This document shows, piece by piece, positions 46,529-58,500 of a DNA stretch of 64,000 bases (position 1 is the stretch's first letter; each line of letters starts with the position of its first letter). The notes below the pieces were generated by a model that saw only the letters and a list, made by a program, of their open reading frames with translations, searched no databases and was not told where the DNA came from. A program made the position numbers and the translations under genes. Location of the stretch: contig OY811986.1 in NCBI GenBank assembly GCA_963681505.1, forward strand, positions 4,865,423-4,929,422, given 5' to 3'. The stretch comes from Eunapius fragilis. Taxonomy: Eukaryota; Porifera; Demospongiae; Spongillida; Spongillidae.

Positions 46529-49500
46529 ATGTGCACGATGTTGACCGTACTGCTGCAGCTGTTCTTCCTCGTAATCCTTATGCAGGCTCAACGTAAGAAA
46601 GCAGGATACAAACGCAGGTCTTGATCCTTTGTATTTATCCTTTATTTTTATAGCGATGAACTGTACCGAGGCACCAACAGTGAATCAATTTGTCCTACCA
46701 ACCTGGCAATCGGGTGATGTCAAACTTGAGAACGGTTTATCGTCCGGTTCGTCCATAGAGGGAGATGTAATGCTGTACCTGGATCTGCGCGATGGGACGG
46801 CCGCTTGGGGGACGGTCTGTTATCTAGTGACCTCTACCTCTGCAACGGCCAACGTCATATGCAGACAGTTGGGCTACTCTAAGGCCTTACATCCGTCGAC
46901 GGCAATCAAAGCAAAATGGAGGTAAATTACCGTAAATACATAGGCCCTATCCGCGGCCAGTCTGCGCACCGCAAGGGCGTTATGTCGGTTGATATGCAAT
47001 GCATGTACAATAGAGCAAAGGAACCTATTAAGGAACAACCAACTTCCCTGGACTGATGCAGACAAACTGTGCAGGCTAGAGAGATAATTTAAATACTGTT
47101 GGAAAGAGAATTTAACGGGATTACAACCATATTTTAACGTCATACCGAAAAGGCACTTTTCGGCAAACATAACTCAATGTATGGGAAAGGTACCGAATAA
47201 AGGACAACCACATCAAAGTGTTGTTATATAAACACACTGCTGCATGGGGTTTGCCTTGGGGAGGGGGGGGCGGTTGCTACCTGCTTAAAAATGAAATCTA
47301 TCGTCTATTGTATAGTCTAATTATGGCCGATAAGCGTAAAGGCTATTCTCCTGAGGTCGCTAGGAAAGCCATAGTATTCTCAAGGGCGGACGCAGGGGGG
47401 GGGGGGGGGGGGGCGGCGGGGGTCCGTCCGCCCCCCGCCTATACCACACGTGTGTGACGTGCATGTGCAGTTAACCCTCATTACTGCCTTAATCCGTATA
47501 TCACATGCACAGCTTCAGTCGTCAATATGGATAGATAGTCTGTGTCACCAAGTATGGAACCCCCAAAAGCTTTTACACCCCCTCCCGCACCCTCCCCCTA
47601 TTAGTTATATTCATGTCAGACTCCCCCCCCCCCTCCCCCCTTTCAGAATTCCTGTACTGCCCCTGATTCTTGAACTTAAGGGGTGCGGGGATGACGAAAG
47701 AAGAGGTGTTCGAAGCTGCAAAGGCACTAGAGCCTGAGGAGGAGGAAGGCTGTACGTTTAAGGGGCTTCCGACCAAACACTGGTGGGACGGATTTCGAAA
47801 GAGAGCTGTAGAGCCAGGCACCCTGATCCCTTGCATATACCACACAACTTATCACGCAGCCGTGCAACCTCTGGTAGTGACTCCCACCTACGTGCTTTTT
47901 TTCAACTCATTCACGAGCGAGTGGGAGAACATGGCCTTGACCCATCTAGAGACTTCCATCAATCTTGATGAAACCCAGATTGTGCTTGACCCAACCCAGA
48001 AGCATGTGGTTGTAGTATGCGGAACCAAGCTTGTTCACAAACTCGCAGGCATCTATGGGGAGCGTGGAGTTCATATTACGATGGTTGCTGCCTGTAGTAA
48101 CTGGTTAACAATAGAACATGCAAGTGGAGCATGCGCAGTGAGATGGCAGAATCCGGTAGAACCAGTTTGGGGCATTCTTAAGGCCTAACATTGGGTAAAG
48201 GGTTAGTCTAGACTGGAGAACAATACCTGTCTTTGAACTACGTACGGTGCTTATTGTTGTACATTGTGTGTGTTGTATTGGTGTTGCTGCCTAAGTCATT
48301 ATAGTGTGTACCAATTGACCTGTCAGTATCAGTGGTAGGTACTACATTTTGGCGACGAGGGAAAGTAATGGCGGGACTACTTGGTTCGGTCGGACCGTTT
48401 GAAAGGGACACCGACGACTGGACAGCGTACTGTGAGCGGTTGCAACAGTACTTCGTGGCGAACAAGATAAAAGATGACGGAAAGAAGAGAGCAGTATTGC
48501 TGAGCATATGTGGCACTGCCTCTTATCAGCTCATACATAGCCTTGTAGCCCCAAGCAAGCCGACAGATAAGTCTGTGGATGAAATTATGAAGTTGGTTAA
48601 AGACCATTTGACTCCGCAGTCTTCCAGCATTGAACAGAGGTTTAAATTTAATTCTCGTTCTCAGCAGGATGCAGAGACCGTGGCTCAGTTTGTGGCGGAG
48701 TTAAAGAAGTTGTCAGAATACTGTGAATTCTGTGATAGTCTGGATAACATGCTGAGAGACTGGTTGGTGTGTGGCCTACGGGACGTGAAGGTGCAGCGCA
48801 GGCTATTGGCAGAAGGTAAACTAACCTTTGCGAAAGCGTTTGAGCTAGCGCAGGTAGCGGAGCTGACGGATAAGAATGTGGCAGACCTTCAGCGTCCTCA
48901 GACACCAGAAGCGGTGCACGCAGTTAAGCGGTCTGGGTCGCCAACTCAAAATTCGTGTTTCCATTGTCGAGGTGAGCACAAGGCATCCGACTGTAGGTTT
49001 AAGGGCGCGGAGTGCTACTGCTGTGGGGAAAAAGGACACCTGGCCCGAGCCTGTCGCAAAAAGGTTTCAACAAGCAGCAGGCTTCCGAAGAAGGGTGAAG
49101 CCCACCAATTGGAAGCCCATCAATTGCAATCTAGCGACCGAGTTCAAGAAGAAGAGGATGCACAGGGGCCAAACCAGACATACAATCTGTTTAAGTTGGG
49201 GGCACGAGAACCCCTGACAGCTGTTGTGACAGTGGACGACACGACACTGGAAATGGAGGTAGATACAGGAGCGGCAGCGTCTGTCATCAGTAAGGAGACG
49301 TATGATCGATTGTGGAGGCGCCCTACAAAGCCGACTCTGAAACCTAGTAGCATGCTACTACGAACATACACAGGAGAAAGGTTAACAATTTGTGGCATGA
49401 TTTCAATGATTTCATTAGATGTGAAATACAAAGACAAGAAAGCTAGGTTGGATTTGCTAGTGGTGGCAGGAGATGGGCCCTCTTTAATGGGCAGAGATTG

Positions 49501-52500
49501 GTTGGGAGAGTTAATGCCTGACCTTACTATCTTACACTCTTCTGCAGATGTTAACCTCCAGAGCCTACTGAGGAAATACTCAGAGTTGTTCAAAGAAGAA
49601 TTGGGATTGGTAAAAGGGCTAACAGTTAAATTGCAGGTGGATGTCAAGGTTCAACCTCAGTTTTACAAACCAAGGACTGTGCCATATGCTCTGCGATCAA
49701 GGGTGGAAGAAGAATTGGTTAGGCTGGAAAGAGAAGGTATATTGGAGCCAGTGACACACTCTGAATGGGCAGCGCCGGTGGTCCCCCTTGTTAAACAAGA
49801 TGGCTGTGTAAGGCTTTGCGGGGATTACAAGCTTACCATCAATCGGGCTGCAGTGGTGGAGAGGTATCCTTTACCACGTATTGAGGATTTGTTGTCATGC
49901 TTGTCTAAAGGAAAAGTGTTTTCTAAATTGGATTTGTCCCATGCATACATGCAGTTAGCCCTGGATCCAGAGTCCAAGAAATTCGTTACCATTTCCACTC
50001 AAAAAGGGCTCTTCCAATACACAAGACTTCCGTTTGGAATATCGTCAGCACCAGCTATTTTCCAAAGGACTATGGAGCGGGTTCTTCATGGTATTCCTAA
50101 TACAATTGTGTACATTGATGATATTTTAGTCACAGGTGCTTCAGACAAAGAACATTTGGGAACTTTGGAGGAAGTTTTGTCCAAAATGTAGTACCTACCA
50201 CTGATACTGACAGGTCAATTGGTACACACTATAATGACTTAAGCAGCAACACCAATACAACACACACACAATGTACAACAATAAGCACCGTACGTAGTTC
50301 AAAGACAGGTATTGTTCTCCAGTCTAGACTAACTCTTTACCCAATGTTAGGCCTTAAGAATGCCCCAAACTGGTTCTACCGGATTCTGCCATCTCACTGC
50401 GCATGCTTCACTTGCATGTTCTATTGTTAACCAGTTACTACACTCCTTCTTAGATTCCAACCATAACGCTCAGGTGGATGCTTTGGACGGGATGATCGAC
50501 GTAGAGCTGGTGCATTACCCACTGCTGGAGTGGGTACATCCTCCATTACTGGTGGTAGCAGTTGCTCTGGCCCCTCTCCTGGAACATCAGGGACTTGTTC
50601 TGATGACTCAGGTGGTGGTAGAATGTCACAATCGGCCTCCTCTTCCTCCTCTTCCTTATCCAATCCTGCCTTGTGATGATGCTCCCGAACCCTTACATGG
50701 TTTACATGTCTGTTCACCTTTGTCCCATTGTCTAGCTGAATCACCAGTGATAAAGGACCTCTGTTTGCTATAACCTGTCCCGGAATCCACTTAGGAGATC
50801 CATTGAAATTTTTCACGAAAACTGCGTCTCCCACCTTGAATAGGCGCACCTTAACACCTTGATCATGATTGACCTTCTGACGTTCTTGGCATTTCTGAAC
50901 TCTGGAACCTACGTCGGGAACCATTAGGTCCAAGGCTGATCTAGGTTGACGTCTCAGCAGTAAGAACGCCGGAGACTGGCCTGTAGTTGCATGTGGTGTA
51001 ATTCTGTATTGGAAGAGAAATCTTGCAATGCGAACATCAATGTCACCATGTGTCTTTTTCATTGCTTCTTTGAAGGTTTGAACCGCCCTTTCTGCCAGTC
51101 CATTGCTTGACGGATGGTAAGGTGCACAGCGGACATGTCTAATGCCATTGCGTTTCATAAAGGCTTGAAACTCCACACTAGTGAATGCAGTGCCATTATC
51201 AGACACAACCACATCTGGAAGTCCATGAGTTGAGAACAAGTTTCTTAATACTCGAACAGCCTGCTGAGAAGAAGTGGAGGCAACTGGGGTGACCTCCAAC
51301 CACTTGGAATGAGCGTCGACCACAATAAAGAATGTTCTTCCCAGGAACGGACCCGCGAAGTCTATGTGTAAACGTGACCACGGATTTGACGGCCACTCCC
51401 ACGGATGCAATGGTGCCTGTGGTGGTGACTTCCGGTTGGCTTGACAGGCTCCACATGTCTTCACTCTTGACTCTAACTCTGCATCCATACCAGGCCACCA
51501 AACCACGCCCCTTGCTAAAGCCTTCATCCTTGAAGTACCTGGATGACCTTCATGAAGCATCTGTACTACTGCGGACCTCAAAGCTGAAGGAATTACCACA
51601 CTGCCATTGTATCCGATGGTACAGTTCCGCCCCCCTACGTTTATCTTCCAGGGAAAATCAGTGACGCATGAAATGGCCAGAAAAACTCACAACTTTGATC
51701 CAAACTGTGGACTTGCCTACATGGCTGGATTGAATGGAGCATCTACCATGAGATCGCTAAACATCTCATTGATATGTTGCCAGCTCCTGAGACAAGGGGA
51801 TACAAGCTGCTCATTGTTGATGGCCACGAGTCACACATTTCTCTACATGCTGCACAATTAGCTATTGCCAACAAGCTTGACATTGTGCTCATGCCTTCCC
51901 ACATCAGCCATCTGGTACAACCTCTGGATGTAGGAGTGTTTGGTCCACTAAAGATGCTTTCTTCTGCGCAATGACCAAACATTCAGTATCACATTTATTC
52001 TGCCACACGATGTTCCAATGATAATCAAATGAGGCCTATCATCAGTCATTTCCAAGAGAGAACATCATGTCTGCATTCCAAAAGACAGGTCTGTCTCCTC
52101 TACGTGGGGTAGATGCTCTTCCTGAAGATACGGTTGGACCCCATGATGCAATCATGGCATCATGTGGTGTGTCAGGGGCAGCACTTTCTGATAAAGCCAC
52201 CACTGTAAGCTTTATTGAGGATGGTGTGGCACAAGAGATGAATGATATTAAGGCTACTGCAATGACAACAGAAGATCTGCAGTTACATCTGAAATTGTCA
52301 ATTCAGTACCACTCCATGTATGTGGCTGCATGTGCAGTACGTCCTGAGCAGGTGCAACATGCTGAACCAACCTCTCCACAAAGTTCTGAAAGTACCACTG
52401 ATAATTCTGACAGAGAAAGCTTAGATCTACAGGACAACACTACCCCTACTACAAGTACTTAATTTAAGCATTTGAAAGGTTCAGCTCAGCACATGACTTT

Positions 52501-55500
52501 TGCACAATGGATCGATGAATTTAAGGCTGCTGAGTATATGAAGAGGAGAGAGATAACTGAGAAAGAGGAGCAACACAGAAAAAGAAAAGCAGCTCTAGAG
52601 GAAAAGGCTGCATTGTTTGGATCAAAGTTGTGAGTTGCTCTGGCCATTTGATGCGTCACTGATTTTTCCTGGAAGACAAACACACGGGGCAGAGCTGCAC
52701 CATCGGATACAAAGGCAGCAACCATTGTAATATGAACTCCACACTCCCCATAGATGCCTGCGAGTTTGTGAACATGACTGGTTCCGCATACTACAACCAC
52801 ATGCTTCTGGGTTGGGTCAAGCACAATCCAGGTTTCATCAAGATTGATGGAAGTCTCTAGATGGGTCAAGGCCATGCTCTACCACTCGCTCGTGAATGAG
52901 TTGAAAAAAAGCACGTAGGTGGGAGTCGCTACCAGAGGTTGCACGACTGTGATAAGTTGTGTGGTATAAGCAAGGAGATCAGGCTGCCTGCATTTTGTTC
53001 CGTGATATTCCACTGTAGGCACACAGTAGGCACGTCATCCTGGTATAAGGTAAGTCTTGCTAGAATGTCTGCTGCTGTGCACATTGTGCAAAACATATGC
53101 AGGAATAAATTTCGTACCTCATTCCAAATAACAGGTCATCATTGTAGCTTCTATTAAGATGCATGTTGGAACATTGATCATTAAGGTACAATTCTAACAA
53201 TCCATTACATTTATGTGCACTTTTGAGTCATTTTTTTTGGAGAGGGGACATTGGGGCTGGTGGAAATATACACATAGGAGTCAATGTCACACAGACTCCG
53301 CATACTTAAGGTCAGGCACCAATTTTTTTATGGCATAATTTTCGAGATAAGTGCAGTATCTATTTTTATTTAATGTTGTAATCTTGAACACAATAAAATA
53401 ATTATTCTCTTTCAGTGTCTCTAGTAGTGATCCAGTTTGGCTGATCAACGACTGGGGCTGCAAAGATAACTCAAATGCAAATCACATACTTCAATGTGTA
53501 ACCCAAGATCAAATCAACAAAACACCATACAACCCTCCATCTCAGTGCGCCAATAGTTCTTTGCATATAAAATGTGGTCAGTCAATCATTTCTATTTTTA
53601 GGTTATTTGATTTAACATTTTCTCCTTTTTCGTTCCTCTTTTCTGCCATACCAATTCCTGAACCTGCAAAATAAAATATCACCCTGTCATTTTTTTTTTC
53701 TTGCTGAAGATAAAACTCCTTCTACCATTGAAAATTCCTTGAGGTTGTACCGCAACCCTTCCTACACCAATGTACCCTCATTTGGAGCAGTGCAGATCTA
53801 CTTAAAAGCAGACCCTAGTTGGGGTTACATTACAGCAGGCACCTTTACTGCCTTTCCATTCACAATGGCTGCAGCTGATGCAGTATGCAGACAACTTGGT
53901 TACACAAATGCAGTAACTTATGGAAGGAACGTTACGTGAGTATTTCAGCACAGAGGTCCTTCCTTGTTTGTAATAAAGGCTTCCATTATTATACACACAG
54001 AGTTCCTACTCGACCTGATAATCCAAAGATTTGGTTTCAGGGAAGCAATTGCAGTAACAGCAGGGTGCAGTCCTGTTTCTCCTGCTGCTATAACCCACCC
54101 TCTGTAGCATGTGAACTGTGTGTTCCATCAGATGCAGTATTCATACAGTGCAGTAAGACCATTAAATTGCAGTAGGGAGTGTTTCCTCTTCTTCCTCCCC
54201 CCTCCTCCTTCTCCTCCCCTCTCCAAGTCCCAGATTGGCACGAAATTTTTTAATTTAACTTGAGATGTATTATCTTAGTCACATGTTTCCTTTATAGCAT
54301 TCGACATAGGATCCATTGGTGTGTATCAACAACATGAATGGAAATGTAACAGCCAGTCCCCAGGCAATGACTTTTGTACAGGAGGAACACCAGGTTAGCT
54401 CTAGCAGCATGCTGTGGTCTTAAGCAACATCACATGTTTCGCTGACACTGCTATGGTGCTTAAGCAACACTACATGTTTGACTGATACCATTATGGTGCT
54501 TAAGCACACTACATGTTTGGCTGACACCACTATGGTGCTTAAGTAACACCACATGTTTGGCTGATACCACTGTGGTACTTAAGCAACACCACATGTTTGG
54601 CTGACACCACTATGGTGCTTAAGTAACACCACATGTTTGGCTGTTTCCTTGCTTGATGAATATGATTCCTTCATTTTAATTATATATTTTAGATTAATTT
54701 TCTGTCCAAATTATTACTTTTTTACTGGCTTGGCAACATACTGGCGTAGGCTTATTATGACAACAGGCGTTTGGTAAGCCTTCTTACTTTTAGGATTGTT
54801 CTTATAGTGGTTCCTGTTGCAAGCCTACTTTCTTTCATGAGCTTCCAGATGATTCCCGCCAATTATTTAGTTAAACCATGCCATCAACTGTATGGGAGGT
54901 GGGTGCATTAATCATTGGTGCGAAATCATGCAGAAAAATGTGCACGTACTTTGCACAGCTATATCTTTGCAATGGCAAAGCTTAAATTAACGAACAGGAC
55001 AAATCAATAGCAATATGACTGTTCTACGTATAACCAATTTTGAATCGATTTGAATAATGATATTTACGTTATAAACCCCTAGGGGTAACACCCTTTGCAT
55101 GTACTATCCAAAAATCAAACTTTTAATTTGAAATATAGAAATGGTGAATCCCTCTTATGTATGGATTAGGAAGTCGATAACTCAATTATGCAGGAGATAC
55201 AGCCATTTAAAAGTGAACCATTTTTATAACTTTTACGCGAGGGGTCATTTTTACGTCAACTGTCCCATATTAGTTCCCAGCTGTCCACGACCCCTGGCTA
55301 GTACAAACAACAACAGCGTCTGTGGCTCTACTCCAGCATCCACCATGGCTCCTACTTGCACTGTTTGCCATTGTTCTATCTCCCTGACGAAGGCAATATG
55401 CATGGCCCAACAAATTCACGCTGTTCTGGCTCCCACAAACTACCGGCCGCTGCAAATATATACTCAGCCTTTCTAAACCGAAAATCAGCCGCCCCCCACA

Positions 55501-58500
55501 ACATCTCCTTCTGAAATGCTTTTTTCTGCAAGAGCGCCGTTCAAACTGCTGCATGAAGTGGATTCCTCGTGCATCTAGAGACCAATGTGCCACTTAGCTG
55601 GCATCCATATTATCATCAGTGGTAGCAACAAATAACTGTGTGTCACGGGATCGTCTTTTCGTTTTGGTGCTCGTGCCTTTTATGTCCCTATCAGGGGTGC
55701 TAGCCACGTTTCCTTGGCTACCTTAGTGAACTCCCACGTAAAGGACGAGACCACAGAATGTGTGCATAGACCAAAGATGCTCAAACGGAAGACGTGTGAC
55801 CCGTTGGTGCAACTTGCCTCTCGTGTGTCAACCAAAATTGAGGAAGGTGATTCCATTGAATTGGTGCTGTTCGGTTAAGCGTGTCTGAGGATGCTATTGT
55901 CCGCCACCCACAACTCTCTCCTCCAAAACATCTGGCATCGCCTCCTGATAATAGCATTCTACCTTTGTCAAATGGTGAATGGAGGTAAATCTTTGCACAG
56001 AGCCCTGTCTCTCTTTTCCAGCCTAGTAATCCAGGGAAAGGTTCCTACCTCCATTCATCCCTTTTTCTTCGGAGCAAACCTGATTGCTTTGGAAAAAAAA
56101 GATGGGGGCATATGGCCTATTGCTGTTGGCTGTACTCTACGTCGCCTTGTTGTGAAGATTGCTGGCAACGAAGTCACTGATAACATGTCATCTCTACTCG
56201 CCCCGCAGCAGCTAGGTTTAGGCGTCAAAGGTGGAGCAGAAGCTGCAGTTCACAGTACCTGCACTCTCTACCACCTGGCATGCTGCTTCTAAAACTAGAC
56301 TTTAGCAATGCCTTCAATTCCATCCGATGTGACAAGATGTTGTTGGCTGTGAAAAAGCTAGTCCCTGAGCCCTACTATCTGGTGCACTCAGCCTATTCCT
56401 TTCCACCATCCCTGTTTTGGGGAGACAAGGTCATCTTGTCAGCTGAAGGCGTACAGCAGGGAGATCCTCTAGGCCCTCTTCTCTGTACAGCAGGGAGATC
56501 CTCTAGGCCCTCTCCTCTGTACATCAGGGAGATCCTCTAGGCTCTCTCCTCTTCTGCTTCACTCTACATGACCTCATCTCTGAGCTGACTTCTGAACTCA
56601 TACTAGGCTACTTGGAGATGATGTTACTTTTAGAGGTAGTCTAGCTAATGTCTCACGTGGTGTCAAGCGTTTTGAGCAGGCAGCAGAGCAGCTTGGCCTA
56701 AAGCTGAACCATGTAAAGACAGAAGTTATCATCAATGACCTATCTGTCCGTTCTGACATGCTGTTGCTCTTTCCCAATGCCCAATTCATAGAGCCTTGTA
56801 ATGCCACCTTACTGGGATCCCCAATTGGTGATGACAATTCAATCACTGCCTCAATCTCAAAGAAGACATGATTACTAAGTTTAATGAGCGAGAGACTGCA
56901 GCACATCTTCTCACATGATGCAATCCTCCTACGCAATGCTTTTGCCATCCCAAAGCTATTGTACTTATTGCGACAATCCTGTTTTCTCTCACCCACCCTT
57001 TTAATGCTATGATGATGAGCTTTGAAAAATTCTTTGCTCCATTTGCCTTGATGAAGCAGCCTGAACCCAAGCCACACTTCCAGTTCAACTTGGGGGCCTG
57101 GGCATTCGAAGTGCTATACAGCGAGCACCATCAGCTTTCCTTGCTTCTGTACACTGCTCTCAGGACCTTGTCCACAAGATCCTACCACCACGTCTCCTAT
57201 TCCACAGACCTGCTTCACAAGGATACAGCTATCTCTGTGTGGTCAAAGGGCCATTGCCAATCTCCTTCTCATGACAAAGCATCCTATTGCCAGAAGGCAT
57301 GGGACACTCCAAGAGTAGAGGCAATCTCTGCAGCTTTGTTAGACCAATCTTCTGATGCCATCACTAGGGCTCGCCTACTTGCTGTCTCCAGGAAGGAGTC
57401 GGGTGCCTGGCTTCATGCTATCCCTAACTCTTCACTGGGCCTACGAATGAACAATGAGATGATTAGAGTGGCAGTTGGACTTCGCCTTGGAGTACCTCTA
57501 TGCAGCCCACACTTGTGCCAGCATTGTGGTGCAGCAGTTGACCATTTTGGACTCCATGGTCTCAGTTGCCAGTTCAGTACTGGTCGTCACTATTGTCATG
57601 CTGCTACAAACGACATAATCCACTGAGCCCTGTCCACTTCCCACATCCCATCCAAATTGGAACCCACAGGTCTAGACCGCTCTGATGGGAAATGTCCTGA
57701 TGGCATCATGATGGTACCATGGAAAAGTGGTAACCTTTTGGTTAGGGACGCCACATGTTCTGACACCTATGCCCCTAAGACTGTAGGTGCTGTCGCTAGT
57801 CAGGCAGAGGACCTGAAGAAGGCAAAGTACTCCTATTTTTAAAAACATCCAGGCATGAGTTTCAACCCTATTGTCATTGAAACATCAGGAGTACTTTCCA
57901 TGATCTTTCTCAGAGAGCTAGGTCGCAGGCTCTCAGCCACAACTGGTGACACCAAAAGCTATCCAGCGCCTTTCAGGGGCAGTACAAAGGGGAAATGCAG
58001 CCACCATCTTAAGAACACTTTTCCCTCTTCCACTACTACTGACTCTTAGCGTGGTTGTTTTTTTGAATAAAAACATTCATGTGGGTATCATAATTATAAT
58101 AATAATTGTTGTATGTATAATAAAAGAAAGATCACATATCAAGTACACTATTATGGCTTAAACAACACAACCTAACATATACTCATACTAACGCACTCAA
58201 TCACTCAAAAACAGAACTGAAATCATCTAAGCCATCAAAGGAACTTAATGTTCCCAAGACGGAGGTGGAACTTCCTCTCTGGATTGGTGCTGGAGTAAGA
58301 ACTGGTAGGATTGTGAGTCTCCAGTATGTGGTTTGGTGCAGACGATGGCCAAGGTCCTTAATAAAGGGCAACGTTTCGGCCCCAAACACACCAAGAGACT
58401 CACATGCTACGGGAACAAAGAAGTAATTAGCTCCAAGAGAGGAGTACTTCTTCCTCTTTTGGGATTCAGCCTCTGCTGCTACCAAACCTGGTCCTCTTTC

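Larger units (their letters stand above)
48093..51600. mobile_element. young Ty3/gypsy LTR retrotransposon fossil, internally rearranged
   Basis: Flanked by CTGCC at 48088-48092 and 51601-51605. Parts: + strand LTR 48093-48346, then on the + strand Gag-like region, two CCHC zinc knuckles (CFHCRGEHKASDC, CYCCGEKGHLARAC), protease (VDTGAAASV) and reverse transcriptase (YIDDILV) to about 50186. Then an LTR in the opposite orientation at 50187-50442, and on the minus strand integrase (HEGHPGTSRMKALARG, SDNGTAFTS) to 51600. The two LTRs differ by only about three substitutions and one 2-base length change, so the element is young. It is broken by one gross rearrangement; the remaining coding parts are mostly open. 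Confidence 0.85.
47320..52618 (+). mobile_element. pogo/Tigger-like DNA transposon relic, split by two insertions
   Basis: Transposase parts on the + strand: N-terminal DKRKGYSPEVARKAIVF (Psq-like helix region), GMTKEEVFEAAKALEPEEEE and LPTKHWWDGFRKR (CENP-B type), first catalytic Asp in ETSINLDETQIVLDP, second in LLIVDGHESHISL, third in LVQPLDVGVFGPLK, and a lysine-rich C-terminus (RREITEKEEQHRKRK). This is the DDD pogo-superfamily order. It is interrupted by a MITE (47381-47665) and an LTR element (48093-51600), has further frameshifts, and appears shortened between the CENP-B and DDD parts. Terminal inverted repeats not found. Confidence 0.75.

Noticed and set aside
34670-46921. Relic signal exon as an alternative first exon for gene B
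   Set aside because: Its donor phase is 2 while gene B exon 2 needs phase 1; joining creates an early stop.
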